64,000 nucleotides of DNA from assembly GCA_028571685.1 (NCBI GenBank), contig CM053143.1:55979208-56043207 (forward strand), written 5' to 3'. Under the pieces are notes generated by a model. It searched no databases. It saw only the letters and a list, made by a program, of their open reading frames with translations, and was not told where the DNA came from. This document shows positions 55,012 to 64,000 of this stretch, one piece after another. Positions within the stretch are counted from its first letter, which is position 1; every line of letters begins with the position of its first letter. Both the position numbers and the translations under genes were made by a program. The DNA comes from Heterohyrax brucei. Lineage: Eukaryota; Chordata; Mammalia; Hyracoidea; Procaviidae.

Positions 55012-56165
55012 TGAAATCAACCTATATGCCCATCAACAGATGAATGGATAAACAAACTATGGTATAAGCACGCAATGAAATAGCATACAATGATAAAGAA
55101 CAATGAAGATTTGGGGAAACATCTCATAACATGGAGGAATTTGGAAAGCATTATGCTAAGTGAAATCAGTCAGCTGCAAAAGGACAAATATTGTTTGACA
55201 CCACTATCATAAGGATTCAAGAAATTATTTAAACATAGAAGAAAATTGTCTTTGATGTTTACAAGGATGGGGAGAAAGGGAGAGGGGTATTCATTAATTA
55301 GATAGTAGACAAGAATTATGTTAGGTGAAGAGAGAGTCAACATGCAGCAGAGTCAGAAGTTAGCACAGGTGGATCAAACCCAAAGCTAACAAGTTTCCTA
55401 AAGGTAACCAAATACTTCTGAGGGACAGAATAACAGAGTCTGCACTGAGCATCATGGTTTCAGGAGATATCTAAGTCAACTGCATAATTAAGTTTTTTAA
55501 GAAAATATTCTGCCTCACACTTTAGTGAGTGGCATCTGGCTCTTAAAAAGACCGCAAGCAACCATCCAAGAGGCATCAATTGGTTCCATCCCACCTGGAA
55601 CAGGGGGAAATGAAGGACATCAAAGATGTAAGAAAAATGTGATCCCAGGAGACAGAAAGGGCCACATAATCCAGAGACTACATCAGCACGATACCAGAAG
55701 AACTAGATGGTGCCTGGCTACCACTCAATGACCTCCCCAACAGGAGGAGAAAAATGGGGTATGGAACTCAAACTCTATTCAGAACTCCAGACTTGATGAC
55801 CTAAGAGACTGGAGGTTCCCCAAAAGGTATGCTTCTCAGACCAAGAACTGAAACCATTTCCAAAGCCAACTTTTCAAACCAAAGATTGGACTGGGCTATA
55901 AAACATAAAATGATACTATTGAATAATGTGCTTCGTGGCTTAAGTAGACACACGGGACTGAGAAGCTGTTGTCTGGAGGTTAGATGATAAGCCAGAGGGT
56001 GACACAAATTGGTTTAATGGGCATGAGAAGTACAGGGTGGAAAAGTACAGTGTTGACACAACGTGAGAACAGCTACAGTTATACAGCAATGTATGTGTAA
56101 ATTTTTGTTTGACAAATTTACTGAGTTGTGAACTTTCACTTATAGCACAATTAAAAAAATAAAAA
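55012..56165 (+). mobile_element. L1, 5'-truncated (ORF2 end plus 3' UTR)
   Basis: Starts aatcaacctatatgcccatc (QPICPSTDEW codons), then the ORF2 C-terminus to about 55215. The 3' UTR follows (agaagaactagatggtgcct, accaaagattggactgggct), ending cttatagcacaattaaaaaa with an A tail at 56151-56165. Confidence 0.88.
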
Positions 56166-56756
56166 AACAAAGACATAAGGTAAACAGGAACTGAAAAGAC
56201 AGAAAAGGCCACAGAACACCAGAGCTACATCAGCATGAGACTGGAGGAACTAGACCGTGCCCAGCAACCACCGATGACTGCCCTGATAGAGAACTTAGCA
56301 AAGAGTCTCTGACAGAGCAGGAGAACTGTGGGATGCAGATCTCTAGGAAAGAGATCTGAATTGATGGTCTGACAGACTGGAGTTTTTCAAGAAGTCACTC
56401 CCCCTCGGATTATGTGTTAACCCAGAATTGAAAGTATTCCTGACTCCGACTCTTCCGACAAAGATGGATTTGGTCTATATGACATAAAAATTATACTGGT
56501 GAAGAATGTGCTTCTTGGTTAAGCAGATCCAGGAGAGTAACTGGGCAGCTCCTATCCAGAGGCAAGGTGAGAAGGCAGAGCTGGACCAGCCCTGGTAGAA
56601 AGGACTTGGGAAATGTGGAGACGAGGAGAAGCGTGCTGTCACAGCGTGGAGAGAGAAGTTAGGGTCAAATAGCAAAGTCTGCATAAGTTTTTATACGAGT
56701 AACTGATCTGAATTGTAAAATTTCATTTAAAACACAATAACCTTTTAAAAAAATCA
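56166..56756 (+). mobile_element. L1 3' UTR only, in tandem behind the previous L1
   Basis: Begins acaaagacataaggtaaaca directly after the first A tail, then ggaactagaccgtgcccagc, caccgatgactgccctgata, cataaaaattatactggtga, and ends cacaataaccttttaaaaaa. No ORF2 sequence. Its start matches the start of the 18972 copy to within a few bases. Confidence 0.85.
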
Positions 56757-56961
56757 CTTCAGGAGGATTATGGCCAAGCCAGCCAATAGATACGAGGTAA
56801 GTAAGCACAAACAAGAGGAAGAAAGATGCCCTGTGAAGACAGACGGCCAAGGCGCTGACGAACGCAGTGCCTACGAGATCTGCAGGAGACAAGGATCTTC
56901 CTATAGAGCAGGCAGAGACAAAGCCTTCTTCTGTAGCTGGTGCCTTGATTTGGGATTTCTA

Positions 56962-57232
56962 GAAACCCTGTTGGTGTGGTGGTTAAGTGCTATAGCTGCC
57001 GAATCCACTAGGACTTTAAGAGTAGAAATTTATTTATGTAATTTCCTACATATATATTAGAAAATCAAAAACACCACGGCTTGGATCAGGCACACCTTAG
57101 TCCTCAAAGTGACACCTTTGGCTTTTAGTGCTTTAAAGAGTTCCTTGGAATCTCTATGGGGCAGTTCTACTCTTCCCTATCGGGTCACTGTAAGTTGGAA
57201 TTCACTTGATGGCAGTGAGTTTGGTTTGGCTT
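56962..57232 (+). mobile_element. AfroSINE, short form, split by RTE-derived sequence
   Basis: Left piece 56962-57010 (gaaaccctgttggtgtggtg, gaatccactagg), right piece 57139-57232 (ttccttggaatctctatggg, tcactgtaagttggaattca). Its A-box-to-B-box segment is partly lost. Confidence 0.83.
57011..57138 (-). mobile_element. Internal RTE fragment inside the SINE
   Basis: caccacggcttggatcaggc, acaccttagtcctcaaagtg and agtgctttaaaga are antisense internal RTE sequence. It has no RTE 3' end, so it is not a standard insertion. ctttaagag / ctttaaagag occur at its borders. Confidence 0.75.
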
Positions 57233-57492
57233 TTGAACTGCAGAAATAAATTTCTATTCTTGAAGTCTCTTATAGTGGTACCAGGAAACTAAGAGAGACT
57301 CTTAACTTTTGTCCAAGCTGATTTTTTATATCAATTGCTCCACAAAGGACTAGTGGCTTCTTTGGCTTTTAATAATGAATACTTTATCCACAGTACCTAT
57401 AAGTTTAGGGTTTTAATAAATATCTAATGATTGAGCAGTACGATTTTTGTGCTTGTTCATGTGCTTAGAAATATGTCTGTGTGTTGAACTCT

Positions 57493-58545
57493 AAACTGCT
57501 CCTGTTGTGAGGTACTGTTGTGTCTGACTCATGGTGAACCTATGTACAATGGAGCAAAACACTGCCCTGTCCTGTGTGATCCTCACAATCATTGCTATAT
57601 TTGAGCCCATTGTTGCAGCCACTGAGTCAATCCACCTCAGTGAGGGTCTTCTGCTTTTCTGGGGACCCTCTACTTCACCAAGCATGATGCTTTCCTACAG
57701 GGACTGAGCCATCTTGTAGCATGTTCAGTATGTAAGACGAACTCTTACCATCTTTTCTTCTAGTGAGTGTTCTGGCTGTAATTGTTCAGGACAGATCTGT
57801 TTGTTCTTCTGGCTAAATCTGCTGCTGTTGAGAGGGTTCCAACTCATAGATACCCTATAGGACAGAGTGAAATTCTCTCCTAGGGTTTCCAAGAATAGCT
57901 GGCAGTCTTGAACTGTCTGTCTTTTTGGATACCAGGTTAGTGTTTAGCCACTGCACAGTCAAGACTCTGTTCTCCCAACAGTCTGTGCTATTTTCAATAT
58001 TCTTTTCCAACACCATAATTCAGAATCAATCATCAGTTGTTCAGTCTTTCTTATTCATTCTCCAGATTTTACATGTATATAAGGAAATAAAAAATACCAT
58101 GGCTTGGGTCAGGCACACCTTAGTCCTTGAAGTGACAACTTTGACTTTTAATACTTTAAAGAGGTCTTTTGCTACAAATTTGCCTAATACAATACATCAT
58201 TTTGAAATGTTGACTAGACCTTCCATGTGCATTGATTGTGGGGAAAATAAAATCATTGACAATTCAATTATTTTCTCCATTTATCATAATGTTGCTTATT
58301 GGTTCTGTTGCGAGGGTATTTTTTTTCTCTATGTTGAGGTATAATCCATACTGGAGGATATAGTATTTGATCTTTGTCAGAAATTGTTTCAAGTTTTCTT
58401 CCTTTCAACAAGTCTGTATTATTTGCGCATCACAAGTTGTTAATGGGTCCTCCTCCAATCCTGATGCTGAGCTCTTTGTATAGTCCAGATTCTTAGATTA
58501 TTTGCTCAGCATACAAACTGAACCATGGATTACTTCACCCATTTA
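57493..58545 (-). mobile_element. RTE LINE 3' region, antisense, split by a SINE
   Basis: From the 3' end at the left (ctgactcatggtgaacctat, aacactgccctgtcctgtgt) through agagggtcttctgc-like ORF end, then after the SINE (57820-57966) ataccatggcttgggtcagg, ccttccatgtgcattgattg and ttatttgctcagcatacaaa in the reverse transcriptase. Decayed. Confidence 0.85.
57820..57966 (-). mobile_element. AfroSINE, short form, inside the RTE
   Basis: gctgctgttgagagggttcc, aactcatagataccctatag, ctcctagggtttccaagaat, gtttagccactgcacagtc. Antisense, like its host. Confidence 0.83.
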
Positions 58546-59329
58546 ATTAACATGTGGTATTGTTGAGGTAAACACTAGAGGTTCAATACTAGCAGGAGGT
58601 AATTTGTTTTAGAAACTGGCTACTGACTATACTGCCACTTCCATGTATTCTGCATGCAGGTGAGTATCCGTGTCCCTGTGAGAGAAGATCAGATGCAACC
58701 CATAATCAATACTGCCAAAACAACACACCACCCAGGAGGCAGGGTGACGCTTGGCTCACATACAAGCAAATTACTGTGTCTTTCCTTAAGTGTTAGAAAT
58801 AATACCCCATAAAATTTCTATTTTATTTTTAACCTGTAGATTTTGGTTTTCCTAATACTTTTTTATGCATTAAAAATTACTATTTTTAATCAGTCAGTTA
58901 GAGAGGAAAATAAATTGTTCACTGTTCCTTTTTTTTTTTTTTTTTGTATTTAGAGTCAGTGTTCCTAAGCATTAGATGTAAATATTACAATACACCATTG
59001 TTTGTCAGGTTAACTTTCAGTTGCTTAGTGCAATTGGAGATAACATTACTAATTACATAGAATTTTTTCAACATTACTTTAATGAAAAGAGGCAATGCTG
59101 AGGTATTGTATAAAGTGCTAAGTTCTCCTTACCCCACCCCCCAAGTTCTAATATTACCTGTAACCCAGAATGAAAAACATATTCTTTATACTCATTGATA
59201 TGTGAATGCTGAGATTTAATGTTGTCTCATCTTTGCTGCCTTGAAAACGATAAAGTGAAAAGGATGAGAACTGTGTATTAAGAACAAATGTAAACATATA
59301 CTTTGGCTGACTTTCCATGGGCAGTAGTT
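58546..59329. other. Unassigned DNA
   Basis: Nothing recognised; a T run at 58928-58945. Confidence 0.4.
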
Positions 59330-59665
59330 ATTAGCTACCCTCCTGGTGGCCTCCAATTCATGATGACTTCACATACAGTGGAACAAAAGGCTGCTGGTAC
59401 TGTACTATTCCATGATCTGTTGCAGGTTATGAAAATCTTTTGTGATCTATCAAGTTTTTATTAGCTAATTTTCAGAAGTAGATCACAAGGCCCTCATCCC
59501 CAGTCTGTCTTAGTCTGAAGCTTATCATAGTAACACACAAGACTCCACCGACAGATGGTGGTAACTGTGCATGTGAGAACTGTACGTGAGGTGAGTTGCC
59601 CGAGAATGGAACCCAGTGTTCCCCATGGAAGAGGAGAAATCTACGACTGAACCACCACTGTCTCT
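59330..59665 (-). mobile_element. tRNA-Gly-headed AfroSINE, near full length, antisense
   Basis: attagctaccctcctggtgg tail side, ttttcagaagtagatcacaa, ccccagtctgtcttagtctg, then the head complement gagaatggaacccagtgttc and ctacgactgaaccaccactg. About 335 bp, matching the plus-strand copy at 17437. Confidence 0.83.
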
Positions 59666-61189
59666 TATGGGCAATACTTTTTACAACTTTCTTCCTCAAT
59701 TTTTGCTTCTTAATCAGAAACAAATAGAAATGCATTCCTTTTCTGTCACTGAAACCTGGACATGTCTGTAAAATTGAATCTTTAAAATCATAAAACTAAT
59801 TCTTTTTTTCTTTTTTTTTTAAAACGTGTTTTGAGAGGGTTACACTCTATCCTGGTACTGGTATTAAAACTAGGACCACTAATTTTTAGTTTATTATAGT
59901 TTGTTTAATGTTTTATACAACAAAGTGAGGGTAACAAATTTATTTTCTTGATGTCGAATGCAAAGTAAGACGAACATTCTTCTTGACAATTCGAATTGCT
60001 TTGAATTTTAATTTGATCAATTGCCTTTAATTAAAATTTGTTTGATCATAATTAGACTCAAATTATTTTAGATTTACACTTATTAAACATGGTCTACAGG
60101 GACTGCTCAGCAATTTCCAGTACACTTGCACTCTTGGCTTTAGAAACTAAGCACTTTTTGAAGAAATTAGAATTCATACAAGAATTCCAAACCATGCAGT
60201 CTTTTAAAAACACGTTTTTATTTATTCTGAAAGCAATACATTTTCAAAGTGGCACCAAGAGAAAAGTTATAATCCTTTCTTTAAAAAATACAAAAAAAGG
60301 ACTACATTTAATAGAAATTATGTCTTAGCCAACCATTGATACGCAAAATAAAATAATATAGCAGATCTTGAGTGCATAGGGCTATTTATTTGGGTTGACA
60401 CCTAATAAAAGCTAAGAGGGGGAAAAAAAATGACCTTTCATTCTGAGTGAGAATCAAATGTTTCCTGAGAAAAAAGCATGCTGCTAGCATTTTCCAGCTG
60501 TGGAAACCAAGAAAATTGGAGAGGAAGTTAGTTTACTTTAGAGATGAGAATGTAACAACTGTAGAAACTGCTGTTCACTGTAATCTGGTTGGATGATTGG
60601 TTTATCACCTTTGGAGAAGGACTGCTTGCTCAGCATGAGCTAAGGGAAGACAGGTGTAAGCTTCTGTAGCTTATTTTCACCATGATCTTCTGGCTGATCT
60701 TCAAAGAGGTTGCCAAGTAGAATTCAGAACGTAAACCATGAAATTCACCCTGCAATCTGGAGACTAAATCCAAGGTAGGGAGGTTGTCACAGAGCTGGTG
60801 ATCACGTAAGGGTCCAATGGCAGCTGAGGCTCTCCAGGACTGTCCACACAGAAGAATATAAATAAGACTTCACATTAGGCTTTATTTTACAGAGTCCGGA
60901 TACTTTTAAATTGTTCCAACTACTTTCTCCTTTGTGGGCTATAGTTTCAGAGAACTCATATTTAGTTCTACCCAGGAGCCAACTGTCTACTAAATTTTGT
61001 ATTAGTTACAGTGCCTCAAACTGTAAGCAACACCCAAATTAATTTGGTTTAAACAGTAAAAAAATTTCTTATTCTTGTAATTTGTACTCAAGAAGTAAAC
61101 CTGACTTCAGTGTTCATTAATTCTTCAGTTCAAATATAAAAAAAAAATTCCAGGTTCTTTTCATCTTTCTGATCTGCTTACCTAAAAAA
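59666..61189. other. Unassigned AT-rich DNA
   Basis: No repeat or gene recognised; 61020-61100 vaguely resembles an old mammalian repeat but was not assigned. Confidence 0.4.
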
Positions 61190-61351
61190 AAAACAACCAA
61201 AAACAGCCATCCAGCTGATTCCAACTCACAGCAATTCTGTAGGTCAGAGTAGAACTTCTCTGCAGAGTTTCCATAGAGTCCTGGCTGATTCGAACTGCAA
61301 ACCTTCTGGTTAGCAGACGTAGCACTTAACCACACCACCACCAGGGTTTCC
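61190..61351 (-). mobile_element. AfroSINE, short form, antisense
   Basis: cagccatccagctgattcca, actcacagcaattctgtagg, gattcgaactgcaaaccttc, tggttagcagacgtagcact, caccaccagggtttcc. Full length. Confidence 0.9.
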
Positions 61352-62136
61352 GCTGACCGAAAGTGTGCATTTTTATTTTAAAGGTGAGTGTCCTTACGGT
61401 TATGGCTGCCGGTAGTGTTAGGCTCCAACCTTCATTCTTTGTTTCAAGTGGGAGAAAGTACACGACTTCCTATTACTGCCTCTTGGGAGTTAGGGATAAT
61501 TCTTCCCGAAGCCTGCAGAAACCTTTTCTGATATCTCTTTGGCCAGAGTAAGACACGTGTTAATTTTTAAACTAATCAATAGTGGACCATACTCGGGAAA
61601 TGCATTTATCCTTGTATCAACAAATTAATCTCTTGAGCTTACATTAATTCTACAAATATCTCAACTAGTTGTAATGGACAGATTGGACATTAAAAAATAA
61701 ATATCAATCCCCACTGCAGTCTAGTCCTTTCTCCCCCCCCCCCCCCCATATCCACAGCACCTTTCTTACATGCATAGGTTTAAAAATGCTCCTTTATACA
61801 AAACTTTTCTCATCCAATCCTTTTACGTACTCTAGAAGGCCTGCGTATTTATTTAGTTGAATTTAATTTTATGTTTTAATCTATTCTGATAGTTCTGAAT
61901 TTAAGCCATGTGTTTTTATTGACATTACATGTCATTCAAGAATATTTTTGAGTTTGCCTTATATTTTGTTTCCTATTTTCTGTAATTTTTATACATACCT
62001 ATTTCAAATGATGCAATATTCATCATTCTTGAAATGGGTTCTCTGAGTTTTGTATTCTGGATCTAAAATAATCAGAATGTGACCCTTTGATAATAATTTT
62101 TAAAATTAACAATTAAGCCATTTATAGTTCGATCAA
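61352..62136. other. Unassigned AT-rich DNA with a poly-C run
   Basis: A C homopolymer of about 15 bases at 61733-61747 is the only landmark. Confidence 0.45.
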
Positions 62137-62305
62137 AATTCTCAGCAAGATAGACTGACCCAGAGGCTGCAACCATCAGCTCAAACATAGTAATAATTGT
62201 GAGAATGGTACAATATTGGGTAGTGTTTCATTCTGGACTCTATTGTACACAGAATTCCTACGAGTCTGAAATAACTTGAGGGTCTCTAACAACAACAGCA
62301 GCAAA
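62137..62305 (+). mobile_element. RTE LINE 3' end
   Basis: tctcagcaagatagactgac, ggctgcaaccatcagctcaa, attgtgagaatggtacaata, cctacgagtctgaaataact, then AAC/AGC repeats. 5'-truncated. Confidence 0.8.
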
Positions 62306-62379
62306 AAAGATTTATCATATGATCTCAAAACAGTGCACCTTAAATTTTCTCAATGAAAGAAACAGATTCTGTCAACTCT

Positions 62380-62745
62380 TTTGTTGTTGCTGTTAAGTGC
62401 TGTTGAGTCAATTTCAACCCATAGCACCCCTGTGGACAGCGAAAGACACTGCTGAGTCCCGTGCCATGCCCACAACTGTTACACTTGAGCCCATTGTGCA
62501 GCCACCGTGTCATTCCACCTCACCGAGGATCTTCCTCTTTTTCCTGACCCTCTAATTACCAAGTGTGATGTCCTTTTCCAGGAACTGACCCCTCTTGACA
62601 ACATAGCCAGAGTATGTAACTCATAGTCTTTCCATCCTTGCTTCCAAGGAATATTTTCTGTTTCTTCTAAAACAAGTCTCTTTGTCCTTTTGGCAGTACG
62701 TGATATAGTCAACATTCTTCTTCAGCATCACAATTAGTTTCAGTC
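62380..62745 (-). mobile_element. RTE LINE 3' end, antisense
   Basis: cttttgttgttgctgttaag, gagtcaatttcaacccatag, ccattgtgcagccaccgtgt, gaggatcttcctctttttcc, then the ORF end to about 62745. Opposite orientation to the RTE 75 bp to its left. Confidence 0.83.
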
Positions 62746-63435
62746 AACAGGTGTCAGGTATAGGGTAGTCTTCAATTTAGGTACTCAGTATTAATAGTTT
62801 ATTTTAGAGCATGATTCCACAGCATAACATTTTCCTATGTATTATATAAAAAAACCCTGCAAAAGCCAGAACTTGTTTGAGGCAGAAGCCAGTCACAGAA
62901 GGAAGACACAAACACAGTATTTTCCACTAACAAGAGCAATAGAAAAATAGTAAGACTGCATCTGGTCAAAGGCAGGAAGTTTGTGAGATCCAGAAAAACA
63001 AGAAAGTCTCATTGAATTCCTTCTTTCACAGGTTTCACTGTATTTATATTTATTTTATTATTAAATTTCCAGAAGATGATTATAGTTGGATCTATGGTTA
63101 GACTCAACTACAAAGAGCAATAATACATTACTAACTGTAAAACTGTAAATTTTAAAACTTCCATAAATAAATAATTGAGCATTCTAATTTCTATTAACAT
63201 AACACAATGACATTTAAATAAAAATTTTAAATGTTTATGAATGAATGAGTTTAAAACTTATTTCAAAGTTAAAAGATTATTTTTGTGTTGCATATTTTGT
63301 TATTTAAAAAAACTCCAAAATCTTTGACGACTTTTAAAACATCAATGACTTGTGTATTTTTGTACTGTATGTCTAGTGACAAATTTTCTAATTGCATTGT
63401 CTGAAAATGTATCTGTTAATTTGAGGTATGTTAAT
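62746..63435. other. Unassigned AT-rich DNA
   Basis: Nothing recognised. Confidence 0.4.
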
Positions 63436-63541
63436 AGAAACACTGGCAGTGCAGTGGTTAAGTACTGTGGCTAGTAACGTTTGGTTGTCAGTTCAAATCC
63501 ACAAAGCACTGTTTGGAAACTCTATGAGGCAGTTCTACTTG
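63436..63541 (+). mobile_element. AfroSINE, 5' two-thirds
   Basis: gaaacactggcagtgcagtg, ggttaagtactgtggctagt, B box cagttcaaatccac, gtttggaaactctatgaggc. Lacks the RTE-like tail, so a later deletion at its 3' side is likely. Confidence 0.82.
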
Positions 63542-63607
63542 GTTTCATTTTCTGGAAAATTATTCATAAAGTAAATGTAAATACAATGAAACTTGCTAAA
63601 GAAGGAA

Positions 63608-64000
63608 CTCAACAACAAATTGATCAATGGAACAGAATTGAGACCCCAGATATGACACCACCTGCCTATGAACAGTTGATATTCGACAAAGGCCCTAAGA
63701 CATTACACTGGGGTAAAAACAGTATCTTCAACAAATGGGGCTGGCAAAATTGGTTATCCATCTGCAATAAACTGAATCAAGATCCATATCTTACACCTTA
63801 TACAAAAACCAACTCCAACTTGATAAAAGACCTAAATATCAAACCTAAAACGATAAAGCTCATCCAAGAAAAGGTAGGAACAACAATGGAAGTTTTAATA
63901 CACAATGAGGACAGACTCCAAAATCTGTCAAAGAAACCTCAATCAACAGAAGAGAAAGTAGATAAATGGGAACTATTAAGAATCAAACACTTTTGCTCAT
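63608..64000 (+). pseudogene. L1 ORF2, C-terminal third, cut by the right edge
   Basis: Plus-strand codons read IDQWNRIETPDMTPPAYEQL, IFDKGPKTLHWGKNSIFNKW, GWQNWLSICNKLNQDPYLTP, YTKTNSNLIKDLNIKPKTIK and KVDKWELLRIKHFC, matching L1 ORF2 downstream of the reverse transcriptase. This stretch stays open to the window edge and is the best-preserved LINE coding sequence here. It is 5'-truncated. Confidence 0.92.

Larger units (their letters stand above)
54948..57296 (+). mobile_element. MaLR-like solo LTR, fragmented by later insertions
   Basis: Three LTR pieces in order: 54948-55011 (tgttttggaatgaattgtgt), about 56757-56961 (aagatgccctgtgaagacag, ggtgccttgatttgggattt) and 57233-57296 (gaaataaatttctattcttg, ccaggaaactaagaga). 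Two L1s and one SINE separate them. Fossil; the oldest layer of this nest. Confidence 0.75.

Noticed and set aside
1-64000. CRISPR arrays, bacterial-style operons or a novel defence cassette
   Set aside because: The window is mammalian intergenic or intronic DNA; no regular spacer array and no clustered intact genes were seen.

Overview
The window is mammalian nuclear DNA and almost certainly afrotherian, most likely elephant or a close relative. The evidence is its repeat content. There are dozens of tRNA-derived SINEs that carry the tail of an RTE/BovB-type LINE (heads like 'ccctggtggcatagtgg', tails like 'ctatgagtcggaatcgac'). There are also several RTE fragments with AAC tails, L1 copies whose 3' UTRs share one lineage-specific sequence, and a set of related solo LTRs with MaLR-type ends. 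Family assignments come from remembered sequence signatures, not a database search. I found no intact host protein-coding gene, RNA gene or CRISPR array. The long open frames all lie in transposons, low-complexity tracts or unassigned DNA.

Layout. 1-4376: the 5' part of a minus-strand L1 (start of ORF2, ORF1, and a 5' UTR built of tandem ~216-251 bp monomers). 4.4-12.9 kb: SINEs, RTE 3' ends, a cluster of solo LTRs and a 160-bp polypyrimidine tract. 13-20 kb: a 2-kb minus-strand RTE with endonuclease and part of its reverse transcriptase, a full tRNA-Gly-headed SINE, and an L1 3' UTR carrying a 241-bp insert. 20-32.7 kb: AT-rich, mostly unassigned DNA with ancient MIR/L2 remnants, plus a solo-LTR cluster at 25.7-29.3 kb. 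32.7-38.7 kb: a broken MaLR provirus followed by an RTE, itself split by an L1, itself carrying a 43-bp SINE-tail insert. 39-49.5 kb: an ancient split L1, paired SINEs, a MER5-type hAT relic and a complex nested SINE cluster. 50.9-51.4 kb: two mariner transposase C-termini in inverted orientation. 51.4-57.3 kb: a SINE split by a 5'-inverted L1, then an LTR broken up by two tandem L1s and a SINE. 57.5-64 kb: RTE fragments, unassigned DNA and the start of another L1 ORF2 at the right edge.

The elements depend on each other. RTE copies supply the 3' tail shared by the SINEs, consistent with RTE-driven SINE mobilisation, while L1 copies supply their own insertions and probably at least one A-tailed insert of another origin. 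Nesting gives relative ages at several sites. The most unusual observations are the monomeric L1 5' UTR, the ultra-short tail-only insertions flanked by target-site duplications, two 5'-inversion (twin-priming-like) structures, two 3'-UTR-only L1 copies that start at nearly the same base, and the mariner inverted pair. I see no evidence of a novel multi-gene system.
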